A stretch of DNA of 64,000 nt from Mycobacterium saskatchewanense (GCF_010729105.1 NZ_AP022573.1:496001-560000), one strand, 5' to 3'; shown: positions 7,555-16,613, numbered from the stretch's first letter. Numbers and translations: made by a program. The notes: generated by a model not told the origin, from the letters alone.

Positions 7555-8829
7555 TTAGTCGGGCGCGCCAAAGCCCGGGCGGCGCACGGGCAGGTGTCCC
7601 TGGACGCCTTCGGCGTAGGCGGTCTCGGCGTGCTGGGTGAAGTCGACGCCGGTGGTTTCGTCCTCCGGGCTCAACCGGAAGCCCATCAACCGGTCGATCA
7701 CCTTGGCGAGCGCAAACGACACCGTGAACGCGTAGAGGGCGACCACCACGACCGCGAGCGCCTGCTTGCCCAGCTGGGCGAAGCCGCCCCCGTAGAACAG
7801 CCCGCGCGGCCCGGCCGTCATGGCCGCCGTGGCGAGCAACCCGATCAACGACACGCCCACCACCCCGCCGACGAAGTGCACGCCGACCACGTCGAGCGAA
7901 TCGTCATAGTCGAAGCGGAATTTCGCCGCCACCGCGAACGAGCAGACGATTCCCGCGGCCAGCCCGACCACCGCCGCGCCGAGTGTGTTGACCGTGCCGC
8001 AGGACGGGGTGATGGCGACCAGGCCGGCCACCACCCCGGAGGCCGCGCCGAACGTCGTGGGCCTACCGTCACGGATCTGTTCGACCGACAACCAGCCGAG
8101 CATCCCGAGGCAGCCGGCGACGAGCGTGTTGAGGAAGATGGCCGCGGCGGTTCCGTTGGCGGCCAGCGCGGAACCGGCGTTGAACCCGAACCAACCGAAC
8201 CACAGCAGCCCGACACCGAGCAGGACGAGCGGCAGGTTGTGCGGCCGCATGGCGTCCTTCTTGAAACCGATGCGGGGCCCCAGGACCAGCGCCAGGGCCA
8301 GGGCCGATGAGCCGGACACGATCTCGACCACCAGGCCGCCCGCGTAGTCGAGCACGCCCAGCTTGGAGAGCCAACCGCCTGGCCCCCATACCCAATGCGC
8401 GACAACGGAATACACGACTATGACCCACACCGGCACGAACGCCATCCAGGCGGCGAACTTGGCCCGGTCGGCGATCGCGCCACTGACCAGCGCCGCGGTG
8501 ATGATCGCGAACGTCAGCTGGAACGTGGCGTACAGCAGTTCGGGGACCGCGCCGTGGCGGGTGTCGGGGTTGATGCCGAGCATCCCGACATGGCTGAGAT
8601 TGCCGATGAGGCCGCCCGCCCCGTCCTCGGAGAACGCCAGGGTGTAACCGACCAGCAGCCAGGCCACCGTGACCAGCGGTATGGAGATGAAGCTCATCAT
8701 GATCATGTTCAGGACGCCGGTGGTGCGGACCATGCCGCCGTAGAAGATCGCCAGGCCGGGCGTCATCAGCAGGACCAGGGCGGTGCTGGCCAGGAGCCAC
8801 GCGGTAGCGGCGGGGTCGATCGCAGGCAT
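7555..8829 (-). CDS. amt: Ammonium transporter (Amt family) with Glu at the first twin-His position
   Basis: Amt/Mep/Rh channel of about 424 residues with eleven predicted membrane helices. Family signatures: [43 protein letters not shown] and the region [14 protein letters not shown]. The ATG at 8829 has AAGGAG about 8 nt upstream. The pore histidine pair is altered: the second histidine (His318, VGVHFVGG) is kept, but the first is Glu169 ([10 protein letters not shown]) where AmtB and, as I recall it, M. tuberculosis Amt have His (VVHI/AVHI). Some fungal Mep1/Mep3 proteins carry the same substitution. No glnB/glnD follows, unlike the usual amtB operon, so this may be a second Amt. Divergent from mpg with a 41-nt gap. 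Confidence 0.9.
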   Translation of the reverse strand: MPAIDPAATAWLLASTALVLLMTPGLAIFYGGMVRTTGVLNMIMMSFISIPLVTVAWLLVGYTLAFSEDGAGGLIGNLSHVGMLGINPDTRHGAVPELLYATFQLTFAIITAALVSGAIADRAKFAAWMAFVPVWVIVVYSVVAHWVWGPGGWLSKLGVLDYAGGLVVEIVSGSSALALALVLGPRIGFKKDAMRPHNLPLVLLGVGLLWFGWFGFNAGSALAANGTAAAIFLNTLVAGCLGMLGWLSVEQIRDGRPTTFGAASGVVAGLVAITPSCGTVNTLGAAVVGLAAGIVCSFAVAAKFRFDYDDSLDVVGVHFVGGVVGVSLIGLLATAAMTAGPRGLFYGGGFAQLGKQALAVVVVALYAFTVSFALAKVIDRLMGFRLSPEDETTGVDFTQHAETAYAEGVQGHLPVRRPGFGAPD

Positions 8830-8870
8830 CGGGTGAGCTCCTTCCAACAGTGCCGGTAGGTTACCGAAGC

Positions 8871-9482
8871 GTGACGGCCGGGCAATTGTTAGTCGACCCG
8901 GTCGAGGCCGCGCGCCGGCTGCTCGGCGCCACCCTCACCGGCCGGGGGGTGCGGGCCGTCGTCGTGGAGGTCGAGGCCTACGGCGGGGTGCCCGACGGGC
9001 CCTGGCCGGACGCCGCCGCGCACTCGTACCGCGGTCGCAGCGGCCGGAATGCGGTCATGTTCGGGCCGCCCGGGCGGCTCTACACCTACCGCAGCCACGG
9101 GATCCACGTCTGCGCCAACGTCTCGTGCGGGCCCGACGGGACCGCCGCGGCCGTGTTGCTCCGGGCGGCGGCCCTCGAGGACGGCACCGACGTGGCCCGC
9201 GCCCGCCGCGGCGAGCTGGTCCGCACCGCGGCGCTCGCCCGCGGCCCCGGCAACCTGTGCTCGGCCCTGGGAATCACGATGGAGGACAACGGCATTGACC
9301 TTTTCGCCGCCGACGGCCCGGTGGCCCTGCAGCTGCACGAACCCCTGACCGCAGCGGCCGGCCCGCGCGTCGGGGTCAGCCAGGCCGCCGACCGGCCGTG
9401 GCGGTTGTGGCTCGCGGGGCGACCCGAGGTCTCGGCATACCGGCGCAGTCCCCGTGCGCCCGTACCGGGCGCCAGCGACTGA
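8871..9482 (+). CDS. mpg: 3-methyladenine DNA glycosylase (AAG/MPG family)
   Basis: A 203-residue alkyladenine glycosylase that removes alkylated purines to begin base excision repair (Rv1688 position). The core is clear: [15 protein letters not shown] carries the catalytic Glu, followed by [27 protein letters not shown] with the intercalating aromatic region, [13 protein letters not shown] and [16 protein letters not shown] at 8871 gives the 203-residue length I recall for the M. tuberculosis protein; an upstream GTG at 8850 would add seven residues. The gene precedes tyrS, as in other mycobacteria. Confidence 0.9.
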   Translation: MTAGQLLVDPVEAARRLLGATLTGRGVRAVVVEVEAYGGVPDGPWPDAAAHSYRGRSGRNAVMFGPPGRLYTYRSHGIHVCANVSCGPDGTAAAVLLRAAALEDGTDVARARRGELVRTAALARGPGNLCSALGITMEDNGIDLFAADGPVALQLHEPLTAAAGPRVGVSQAADRPWRLWLAGRPEVSAYRRSPRAPVPGASD

Positions 9483-9497
9483 CCCCGTGGCGCCCAA

Positions 9498-9546
9498 CGT
9501 CGAGTCATGGCGGCAAAACCCCGACGATCCCCGCCACACGTCGACG
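9498..9546. repeat. Imperfect intergenic hairpin (CGTCGA-ended)
   Basis: Arms CGTCGAGTCATGGCGG (9498-9513) and CCGCCACACGTCGACG (9531-9546) pair at 12 of 16 positions around a 17-nt loop, between mpg and tyrS. A similar CGTCGA-ended inverted repeat lies at 28789-28837, suggesting a small dispersed element or a terminator of mpg. Confidence 0.4.
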
Positions 9547-9582
9547 CTCGGCGCGGGGCGCCGCTCTGGAAGGATCGACGCC

Positions 9583-10845
9583 ATGATTCTCGACGAGCTC
9601 GGCTGGCGCGGGTTGATCGCGCAGTCCACCGACCTCGACGCGCTGGCCGCCGAGGCCCGGCGTGGCCCGCTGACCGTCTACGCCGGCTTCGACCCGACCG
9701 CGCCCAGCCTGCACGCCGGGCACCTGGTGCCGCTGCTCGCGCTGCGCCGGTTTCAGCGCGCGGGGCACCGGCCGATCGTGCTGGCCGGCGGGGCCACCGG
9801 CATGATCGGCGACCCTCGCGACGTCGGGGAACGCAGCCTCAACGAGGCCGCGACCGTGGCCGACTGGACGGAGAAGATCCGCGGCCAGCTGGAACGCTTC
9901 GTCGACTTCGACGAATCGCCGACCGGGGCGATCGTCGTCAACAACCTCGACTGGACGGGCCGGCTGTCGGCGATCGAGTTCCTGCGCGACGTCGGAAAGC
10001 ACTTCTCGGTCAACGTGATGCTGGACCGCGACACCGTCCGGCGGCGGCTCGAGGGCGAAGGCATCTCCTACACCGAATTCAGCTACATGCTGCTGCAGGC
10101 CAACGACTACGTCGAGCTGCACCGCCGGCACGGCTGCGCGCTGCAGATCGGCGGCTCCGACCAGTGGGGCAACATCATCGCGGGCGTCCGCCTGGTCCGC
10201 CAGATGCTGGGCGCGTCGGTGCATGCGCTCACGGTGCCGCTGGTCACCGCCGCCGACGGCACCAAGTTCGGCAAGTCCACCGGGGGCGGCAGCCTGTGGC
10301 TCGACCCGCAGCTGACGACGCCGTACGCCTGGTACCAGTACTTCGTCAACACCGCCGACGCGGACGTCATCCGGTACCTGCGGTGGTTCACGTTCCTGTC
10401 CGCCGACGAGTTGGCCGAGCTGGAACAGGCCACGGCCGAGCGCCCGCAGCAACGCGCCGCCCAGCGCAGGCTGGCCCGCGAGCTGACGGTGCTGGTGCAC
10501 GGCGAGGCGGCCACCGAGGCCGTAGAGCACGCGAGCCGGGCGCTGTTCGGGCAGGGTGAACTCGACCGCCTGGACGAAGCCACCCTCGCCGCCGCATTGC
10601 GCGAGACGTCGGTCGCCGAGCTCAAGCCGGGTGGACCCGACTCGATCGTGGACCTGCTGGTGGCAACGGGCCTTTCCGACAGCCGCAAGGCCGCGCGCCG
10701 CACGATCGGCGAGGGCGGCGTGTCGGTCAACAACACCCGCATCGACAGCGACGAATGGGCCCCGCAGCCCGCCGACTTCCTGCACGGCCGGTGGCTGGTG
10801 CTGCGCCGCGGCAAGCGCAACATCGCCGGGGTCGAAAAGGTCTGA
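9583..10845 (+). CDS. tyrS: Tyrosyl-tRNA synthetase
   Basis: Class I aminoacyl-tRNA synthetase of 420 residues charging tRNA-Tyr. The HIGH-like motif is PSLHAGHL, the KMSKS-like motif GTKFGKS, and the tyrosine pocket includes [10 protein letters not shown] and [15 protein letters not shown]. The C-terminal S4 RNA-binding domain runs about 350-415 ([27 protein letters not shown]). ATG 9583 is preceded by GGAAGGA and matches the family start [11 protein letters not shown]. No T-box leader was seen. A segment of the S4 coding sequence recurs in decayed form at 13691-13745. Confidence 0.95.
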   Translation: MILDELGWRGLIAQSTDLDALAAEARRGPLTVYAGFDPTAPSLHAGHLVPLLALRRFQRAGHRPIVLAGGATGMIGDPRDVGERSLNEAATVADWTEKIRGQLERFVDFDESPTGAIVVNNLDWTGRLSAIEFLRDVGKHFSVNVMLDRDTVRRRLEGEGISYTEFSYMLLQANDYVELHRRHGCALQIGGSDQWGNIIAGVRLVRQMLGASVHALTVPLVTAADGTKFGKSTGGGSLWLDPQLTTPYAWYQYFVNTADADVIRYLRWFTFLSADELAELEQATAERPQQRAAQRRLARELTVLVHGEAATEAVEHASRALFGQGELDRLDEATLAAALRETSVAELKPGGPDSIVDLLVATGLSDSRKAARRTIGEGGVSVNNTRIDSDEWAPQPADFLHGRWLVLRRGKRNIAGVEKV

Positions 10846-10892
10846 CGCCACACCCGAACGGTGACCGCGTCGTGCCCTCGACGTGACAGTGG

Positions 10893-11261
10893 GTGGCCAG
10901 GGTAGTCACGGTGACTTCCGCGACACGGGTGATGCGGCTGCTGGGTGCGACCGCGTGGGCGGCCGGCGTGACCGCGGCGCTCGCGCCCCCGGTCCACGCC
11001 GACCTGATGGGCAACGCGTTCCTGCGGGCGCTGACGAACGCCGGGGTCCCGGTCTCGCAGCCGGACACCACGATGGCGCTGGGGCAACGGGTCTGCCCGC
11101 TGCTGGTGGCGCCCGGGGGCTCGTTCGACGCGGTGGTCGCCAGCACGGCCGACGCCGCCGGGATGTCCGAGAGCGCGGCCGGTGCGTTCACGGTCGTCGC
11201 GATCGCCACGTATTGCCCGGCGGTGCTGGCGCCGCTGCTGTCCAATCGGCTCCCGGGCTAG
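10893..11261 (+). CDS. DUF732 family secreted protein, LprJ-like
   Basis: About 122 residues with an N-terminal signal peptide (LLGATAWAAGVTAALAPPVHA) and a DUF732 mature domain (FLRALTNAGVPVS, QRVCPLL, ATYCPAVLAPLL). It occupies the lprJ (Rv1690) position directly after tyrS, but there is no lipobox cysteine at the cleavage site, so it looks exported rather than lipidated. Starts GTG 10893 or GTG 10911 are both possible; the latter has AGGG upstream. A related 3' fragment lies at 17302-17388 next to the Rv1691-type gene, on the far side of the accessory block. Confidence 0.72.
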   Translation: MARVVTVTSATRVMRLLGATAWAAGVTAALAPPVHADLMGNAFLRALTNAGVPVSQPDTTMALGQRVCPLLVAPGGSFDAVVASTADAAGMSESAAGAFTVVAIATYCPAVLAPLLSNRLPG

Positions 11262-11327
11262 ATGGTGATGCTGCCGTGGTGGGCGCCCGACACCAGCCCA
11301 CGACACGGTCAGCGGCCGCCAGGCCGG

Positions 11328-11738
11328 TCAAGGCCCTCGATTGCCCAACACGGCCTGGGTTTGGGTGACTTGAGCGACTCGCTTGCCGCGATCATCTCTC
11401 AAGTCGGTCTGGACGACGATGGTGCTGCGGCCGACGTGCAAGGGGTTGCACGTCGCAGTCACAATGCCGCCGCGGACCGCGCGGAAGAAATTGGTCTTCG
11501 ACTCGATGGTGGAGGTGCCCGCGCCCTCCGGCAGATTGGCGACCGCGCACAGGGCGCCCACTGTGTCGGCGAAGGCCATGAGCGCCCCGCCGTGCAGAAT
11601 GCCACCCGCGGTGCACAAATGCTCGGCCCAGGCCATCGTGGCGGTGACTTGCGCGGCGGTCACCTTCTCAACGCCGATCTGCAGCGTGTCAGCGAACGGG
11701 AGGTGCGGAATGCCGGCAGTCCGATCTGCAGTGTTCAT
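11328..11738 (-). CDS. PaaI-type hotdog thioesterase
   Basis: A 136-residue hotdog-fold acyl-CoA thioesterase of the PaaI/YbgC type. The active-site helix is GGILHGGALMAFADTVGA (HGG..A..D), with TIESKTNFFRAVRGG and the final strand VAQVTQTQAVL typical of the family. ATG 11738 (MNTADRT) is preferred to an upstream ATG at 11753. It is the first gene of the accessory block after the LprJ-like gene and lies downstream of the LLM oxidoreductase on the same strand. Acyl substrate unknown; a role in clearing CoA esters from the neighbouring catabolic enzymes is possible. Confidence 0.82.
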   Translation of the reverse strand: MNTADRTAGIPHLPFADTLQIGVEKVTAAQVTATMAWAEHLCTAGGILHGGALMAFADTVGALCAVANLPEGAGTSTIESKTNFFRAVRGGIVTATCNPLHVGRSTIVVQTDLRDDRGKRVAQVTQTQAVLGNRGP

Positions 11739-11792
11739 GCTGTCAGCTTCCACCCGGGCGTGAATCGTGGTGCGGGCGTGCCGACGTCGCGG

Positions 11793-12743
11793 TCACTGCA
11801 GCGCCTCCTTCACGGCCCGCAGCTGGTGCAGCTGCTCGACGAACCCGTCAGGGCCGAGGACCGCGGGCCGGCAGACGATATGCCGAGCCCCGGCGTCGAT
11901 GAAACCTGCCAGCCGCGCGGTGACAGCGTCGGGTGTGCCCGCGGCGAAAGTCTGGATCTGCTCGACGGTGTCGACGCCGAATCCATAGGTGTTGGTGGCG
12001 AAGTGGTCCAGCGCGGCCCGGCCGCCATCGGCATCCTCCGTCACGAGGACGGTGACAAACAACGCGGGCACGACGGCGTCGGCCCCGCGGCCGGTGCCAT
12101 CGGCGGCGGCGCGCACCTCGCTCAGACCCGACCGATAGCTTTCCGGCACAGGCGGATAGGGGAGCCACCCGTCGTACAACCTGCCGGCACGGGCTCGGGC
12201 GCCCGGTGTGTCGCCGGCCAGCCACACCGGCGGCCCGGACGCGTCGAACGGCGTGATGCCGGCCGGGATTTCGTCGAGATGCAGTACGGCCCCGTGAAAG
12301 AAGCTGGGCTCCTGGGCTTTCCAGAGCTGACGCCACAGGGCGACGGTGTCGTCGAGGCGCGCGAACCGTCGGCTCCACGCCACCTCCGAGGCGGCGTATT
12401 CGACCTCGGACAGCCCCGGGAAGCCCGCGCCGACCGCCACGGTTAACCGTCCGCCCGACAGCCGGTCGATGGAGGCGAGGACCTGCGCGGTCTGCACCGG
12501 CCGGCGGAGCGCCGGCTGCAAGGCGGCGGTGCCCAAGGTTATGCGGTCCGTGACCGCGGCCGCGGCCGACAGAAACGTCAGCGCTTCGATGCGGGGCCGC
12601 ACCAACGAGTCGTTTGCCCACACCGAGTCGAACCCGAGATCTTCGATTGCGCGGGCGAAGTCGAGGAGCCGGCGCAGATCGGCACCGGCCCAGGGTTCGG
12701 CGGCCAGGGGCGGCATGACACCGAGGCGGAGTGGCTGATTCAC
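11793..12743 (-). CDS. LLM-class F420-dependent oxidoreductase
   Basis: Luciferase-like TIM-barrel oxidoreductase of about 316 residues, likely using coenzyme F420 as most mycobacterial members do. Visible family features: RLGVMPPLAAEPWAG, AIEDLGFDSVWANDSL, RITLGTAALQPALRRP, ASIDRLSGGRLTVAVGAGFP and the C-terminal GARHIVCRP. The GTG at 12743 is chosen because it starts the conserved N-terminal strand; an ATG at 12788 would run into the divergent regulator's upstream region. It is divergent from the MmyB-type regulator, with an imperfect palindrome between them, so it may be that regulator's target. Confidence 0.82.
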   Translation of the reverse strand: MNQPLRLGVMPPLAAEPWAGADLRRLLDFARAIEDLGFDSVWANDSLVRPRIEALTFLSAAAAVTDRITLGTAALQPALRRPVQTAQVLASIDRLSGGRLTVAVGAGFPGLSEVEYAASEVAWSRRFARLDDTVALWRQLWKAQEPSFFHGAVLHLDEIPAGITPFDASGPPVWLAGDTPGARARAGRLYDGWLPYPPVPESYRSGLSEVRAAADGTGRGADAVVPALFVTVLVTEDADGGRAALDHFATNTYGFGVDTVEQIQTFAAGTPDAVTARLAGFIDAGARHIVCRPAVLGPDGFVEQLHQLRAVKEALQ

Positions 12744-12777
12744 ATCGCGATCGTGTCGCCCGTACGGATGGTCGGCA

Positions 12778-12793
12778 ATTCCCTGCAAGGAAT
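12778..12793. promoter_or_regulatory. Imperfect 16-bp palindrome between divergent genes
   Basis: ATTCCCTGCAAGGAAT is symmetrical at 14 of 16 positions and lies in the short region between the LLM oxidoreductase and the MmyB-type regulator. A second small inverted repeat (CGCCC/GGGCG, about 12796-12814) follows. Plausible operator of the regulator; not proven. Confidence 0.4.
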
Positions 12794-12827
12794 AGCGCCC
12801 AGAATCGTGGGCGGGTTGACTGTGTGC

Positions 12828-13640
12828 ATGTCCATTGCGACGCAGGCGGACTTCGGCACGGTGCTACGGGATTGGCGCATTCGGCGCCGGCTCAGCCAGA
12901 TCGACCTGGCCAACGACGCCGGCACCACCCAACGGCACCTGAGCTTTCTGGAGCAGGGCCGATCGGCGCCCCGGCGCGAGATCGTCAGCCGACTGGCCGA
13001 CTCACTCGGGCTGACACTGCGGCAACGTAACGCGCTGTTGTCGGCGGCGGGCTTCGCTCCGGCGTATCCGGAATCACCGCCCGACGCGCCGCTGCTGCAG
13101 CCCGTGCGCGAGGCGCTGCAGCATGTTCTCGACGGCCACCTGCCGTATCCGGCGTTGGTCATGGACGGCTTCGGCGAGTTGGTCGCCGCCAACGCTGCAC
13201 TGGGAGTGCTGACCGACGGGGTGGCCGGGTCGCTGCTGGAGGCGCCGGTCAACGTGCTGCGCGTCGCGTTGCACCCGGAGGGCATGGCGCCGCGCATCGT
13301 GAATCTCGACGACTGGCGGCGCCACATCCTGCACGGCCTGCGCGAACGCGGCCCGCACCCGCGCATCGACGCGCTGACGGAGGAACTCGAGGGTTACGGC
13401 CTGCCGGCGCCGGGCGGCCGGCCCGTCGAATCGCTGGGCTTCGCGGTGCCGCTGCACCTGTGCTGCCCCGACGGTGACGTACGGCTGGTGGCGACGATCG
13501 CGACGTTCGCCACGGCCCTCGACGTCAGTGTGTCGGAGCTGCGCCTGGAAGCGTTTCTGCCCGCCGACCCGCGGACCGCCGCAACGCTCGCCCGCCGCCA
13601 CGGCGGCCGTGTCAATTCGACAGCGCAGTCAGGCGGCTGA
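12828..13640 (+). CDS. XRE-type regulator with MmyB-like ligand-binding domain
   Basis: A 270-residue transcription factor. The N-terminal helix-turn-helix (about 5-65) is FGTVLRDWRIRRRLSQIDLA, followed by QRHLSFLEQGRSAPRREIV. The C-terminal part (about 90-260) is the MmyB-like PAS-type ligand domain: YPALVMDGFGELVAANAALG and the late motif LRLEAFLPADPRTA. ATG 12828 is chosen; GTG codons lie a few bases upstream. Regulators of this type commonly control an adjacent SDR gene; here only an SDR remnant follows directly downstream, while the intact divergent neighbour is an LLM oxidoreductase. Confidence 0.85.
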   Translation: MSIATQADFGTVLRDWRIRRRLSQIDLANDAGTTQRHLSFLEQGRSAPRREIVSRLADSLGLTLRQRNALLSAAGFAPAYPESPPDAPLLQPVREALQHVLDGHLPYPALVMDGFGELVAANAALGVLTDGVAGSLLEAPVNVLRVALHPEGMAPRIVNLDDWRRHILHGLRERGPHPRIDALTEELEGYGLPAPGGRPVESLGFAVPLHLCCPDGDVRLVATIATFATALDVSVSELRLEAFLPADPRTAATLARRHGGRVNSTAQSGG

Positions 13641-13760
13641 AGCGACGCGTTGCCGTCCTCATCAACAACGCCGGCGTGGCGCTGTACGACGACCTGCTGG
13701 TGGCCACCGGACTGTCCGACAGGCGCACGGCCGCGATCGGCAAGCGCAACGTCCCGGTTT
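13640..13760 (+). pseudogene. Gene debris: SDR fragment joined to a tyrS-like fragment
   Basis: Directly after the regulator a frame reads RRVAVLINNAGVALYDDLL, which contains the NNAG motif of short-chain dehydrogenases. It then continues as [17 protein letters not shown]. The second part matches the TyrS S4 domain of this window ([20 protein letters not shown]) with a three-codon gap. At DNA level 13691-13730 agrees with 10651-10690 at 34 of 40 bases. No start or full domain is present, so this is decayed chimeric sequence, not a gene. Confidence 0.6.
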
Positions 13761-13765
13761 TCGCT

Positions 13766-15271
13766 TCACGACAACACATCGGCGGGGGGACGGGCGGTGT
13801 GTACGACGTAGTCCTCGGGCATGAAGTGGCGGGCGCGCCTGCGATAGTCGAACGTCGCGCTCGGCCATAAGTGGCTGTTGCGCCCGGTGGCATCGCGGTA
13901 CCAGTTGTCGCAGCCGCCCGCGGTCCAAACGCTGCCTTCGGTGAGTTCGTCCACCGCCTCCACGAACCGCGCCTGGGCCTGCGCCGTCGGCTCGATGGTT
14001 GTGGCGCCGCGGTGGGCGGCGTACAGGATCGCGTCGACCACGACATCCATCTGGGACTCCAACATGTGAATCACTGAGGTGTGGGCCAAGCCGATATTGG
14101 GTCCGTGCATGAGGTAGACGTTGGGGTAGCCGGCGACCATGGTGCCCAAGTGAGCGCGTGGGCTCCGGCCCCAGGACTGCGCCATGCTGGCGCCGTCCTC
14201 GCCATAGATGCGGTCGGTCAGCGGCAGGTGGTCGGTCTTGAAGCCGGTACCGAAGATGATGGCGTCGACTTCGTGCAGTGTCCCGTCATTGTCGACGATC
14301 CCGGAAGGGGTGACCTCACGGATGCCGCTCGTGACCACGTCGGCATTCGGCTGGTCAAGCGAGCGCCAGTAGTCGTTGGAGATCAGGACGCGCTTGCACC
14401 CGAGGCGGTAAGTCGGCGTCAGCTTGGCCCGCAATTCGGGGTCGGACACCTGGGCGCGGAGGTGCTTGAGGGAGGTCCGCTCGGCCGACTTCATCAGGAC
14501 GGGATGCCGGAAGGCGAGCACGTTCAGCTCACGTCGGGCATAGATCCGGGCCCGATAGAGCCAGTGCAGTCCGGGCACCTTCTCGAGCAGGCGCTGTTCG
14601 GTTGGGCCGATGGCGCGGTCGTGCCGCGGCATGACCCAGGGTGCGCTGCGCTGAAACAACGTGAGTTGTGCGACGTGGGGCTGGATCGCGGGGACGAACT
14701 GGATCGCCGAGGCGCCCGTGCCGATCGCGGCCACCCGCTTGCCGCGCAGGTCGAACGAATGGTCCCAGCGGGAGGAGTGGAACACCTTTCCCGCGAAGTG
14801 GTCGATGCCAGGCAGGCGGGGCATGGCCGGATCCGCGAGGGCGCCGGTCGCGACCACCATGTGCTCGGCCTCCACCGCGCCCTGTGGCGTCGTCAACCGC
14901 CACCTCGCGGCTGAAGCGTCCCAGCGGGCTTCCTCGGCGGGGCAGTTCAGTCGGATGTAGTGCGTCAGCCCGAAGTCGTCGGCCACCCGCTGCAGGTAAC
15001 CGAAGATCTCCGGCTGCGGAGAGAACATGTGCTGCCATCGTGCGTTGGGGGCGAAGGAGAAGGAGTACAGGTAGCTCTCGACGTCGCATGCGGCGCCGGG
15101 ATAATCGTTGTCCCGCCACACGCCGCCCACGGCGCCGGCGCGCTCGAGGACGACGATGTCGTCGATGCCGGCTTGGCGCAGGCGGATGGCCGCGCCCAGG
15201 CCGGCGAATCCGGATCCGATGATCGCGACTCGCACAACGCGAGCCCCGTTGCGATTCGGCGCGTTCGTCAT
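13766..15271 (-). CDS. Flavin-containing Baeyer-Villiger-type monooxygenase
   Basis: A 501-residue FAD/NADPH monooxygenase that inserts oxygen into ketones or related substrates. FAD-binding GSGFAGLGAA is near residue 17, the Baeyer-Villiger fingerprint is FAGKVFHSSRWDH, and the NADP-binding motif is GTGASA. The C-terminal ATFDYRRRARHF region is typical. ATG 15271 overlaps the stop of the upstream reductase by 4 nt (ATGA), so the two are one operon. The pairing with an old-yellow-enzyme reductase and a divergent TetR suggests inducible catabolism or detoxification of a cyclic ketone or steroid-like compound (inference). Confidence 0.88.
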   Translation of the reverse strand: MTNAPNRNGARVVRVAIIGSGFAGLGAAIRLRQAGIDDIVVLERAGAVGGVWRDNDYPGAACDVESYLYSFSFAPNARWQHMFSPQPEIFGYLQRVADDFGLTHYIRLNCPAEEARWDASAARWRLTTPQGAVEAEHMVVATGALADPAMPRLPGIDHFAGKVFHSSRWDHSFDLRGKRVAAIGTGASAIQFVPAIQPHVAQLTLFQRSAPWVMPRHDRAIGPTEQRLLEKVPGLHWLYRARIYARRELNVLAFRHPVLMKSAERTSLKHLRAQVSDPELRAKLTPTYRLGCKRVLISNDYWRSLDQPNADVVTSGIREVTPSGIVDNDGTLHEVDAIIFGTGFKTDHLPLTDRIYGEDGASMAQSWGRSPRAHLGTMVAGYPNVYLMHGPNIGLAHTSVIHMLESQMDVVVDAILYAAHRGATTIEPTAQAQARFVEAVDELTEGSVWTAGGCDNWYRDATGRNSHLWPSATFDYRRRARHFMPEDYVVHTARPPADVLS

Positions 15272-16587
15272 GGCTTCGACACACCGATCTCGCTCGCCGG
15301 AGCGGCACCGCTCGCGCTCAGGATCGGCTGGCCTGCCGCATGTGGTGGGCTTGGCGGCGAGGTCGCCAGCCAGGAGCGGTAGCGGCGCAGCGCGCGGCGT
15401 CGGCGTAGTTGGTCGCGAACCATGGCGTAAGCGGGGCGGGTACCTAGCGCGGGTTGCCGCCCGCGGGCGATGCGCCGTAGCTGGTGGCGGACTAGCGCCA
15501 TGCTGGCTGCCGAGGCCATCGTTTTGTCCGTCCAATTCACGGGCCGCAGCTGGCCGGTCGCTTGCTTGCCCGCGCGCCAGCGGTTCGGCAGGTCAGGGGT
15601 TACCGCCAGCGCCGTGCCCATGCCGACCACCGACACACCGTTGGCCAGCGCTGTCTCGGCGGTCGCCCGGCGGGTGATCCCACCGGTGAGCATCAGCGGC
15701 AAGGGGCTGGTCTCAGCCAATTCGGCGGCCAATTCCAGGAAGTACGCCTCACGCGCTTGTGTATGTGCATCAGCGGCGCGCCCCGTCATCGCCGGGCTTT
15801 CGTAGCTGCCGCCGGAGAGCTCGACAAGGTCGACACCGAGCGGCTCGAGCATGCCGATCACCTGGCGCGCGTCGTCGGCGTCGAAACCCCCGCGCTGGAA
15901 ATCGGCCGAGTTCAATTTCACCCCGACCGCGAACGACGGTGACACCGCCGAGCGGACCGCCCGCACCACGTCCAGCAGCATCCGGGCCCGATTGTGCAGC
16001 GAGCCACCCCACTGATCGATTCGGCGGTTGCTCAGCGGAGAGAGGAATTGCGAAAGAAGGTATCCATGCGCCGCATGCACTTCTACGCCGTCGAATCCCG
16101 CTTGCTCGGCACGAACGGCCGCGACCGTAAATCTTTCGACGGTGGCCGCGATCTCTTCGGGGGTCATCGCGACCGGCTGGCCGAAACGCTTGCTGTGCTT
16201 GCCCGCGTCAACCCCGATCGCCGAGGGCGCCCACGTCACCCCGGGCATGTCGGCCTGCACTTGGCGCCCTGGGTGATTGATCTGCATCCACATCGCGGAA
16301 CCGCCGGCCTTGCCGGACGCGGCCCACTGCCGGAACGGCTCCAGTGGCGCCGCAACGTCGAGGACGACGCCTGCGGGGCCCGTCAGCGCCTGCGCGTGGA
16401 CCATTACGTTGCCCGTGATCAACAGCCCGGCACCACCGGTTCCCCAACGCCGGTATAGCGAAAACAATCGCTCTCCGGGCAGTTGCCCGGAATCTGCCAT
16501 GTTTTCTTCCATCGCCGCCTTGGCGACCCGGTTGCCCAATATCAGGCCGTTGCGCAGAGTCAACGGCGAAAACAATTCGGTCGACAT
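15268..16587 (-). CDS. NADH:flavin oxidoreductase, old yellow enzyme family
   Basis: A 439-residue FMN-dependent ene-reductase. Family motifs: MQINHPGRQ, EVHAAHGYLLSQFLSPLSN and RRIDQWGGSLHNR, plus the late phosphate-binding part GGITRR. After the barrel (about 370 residues) it has an Arg/Ala-rich tail of some 60 residues (RRRRALRRYRSW) without recognisable domain. ATG 16587 has AGAGG upstream. It heads an operon with the overlapping monooxygenase and is divergent from a TetR gene; promoter and inverted repeat are described separately. Likely reduces an alpha,beta-unsaturated carbonyl before or after the monooxygenase step (inference). Confidence 0.88.
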   Translation of the reverse strand: MSTELFSPLTLRNGLILGNRVAKAAMEENMADSGQLPGERLFSLYRRWGTGGAGLLITGNVMVHAQALTGPAGVVLDVAAPLEPFRQWAASGKAGGSAMWMQINHPGRQVQADMPGVTWAPSAIGVDAGKHSKRFGQPVAMTPEEIAATVERFTVAAVRAEQAGFDGVEVHAAHGYLLSQFLSPLSNRRIDQWGGSLHNRARMLLDVVRAVRSAVSPSFAVGVKLNSADFQRGGFDADDARQVIGMLEPLGVDLVELSGGSYESPAMTGRAADAHTQAREAYFLELAAELAETSPLPLMLTGGITRRATAETALANGVSVVGMGTALAVTPDLPNRWRAGKQATGQLRPVNWTDKTMASAASMALVRHQLRRIARGRQPALGTRPAYAMVRDQLRRRRALRRYRSWLATSPPSPPHAAGQPILSASGAAPASEIGVSKP

Positions 16588-16613
16588 CGTGAGAGCCTCT
16601 CGATCGGATATGA

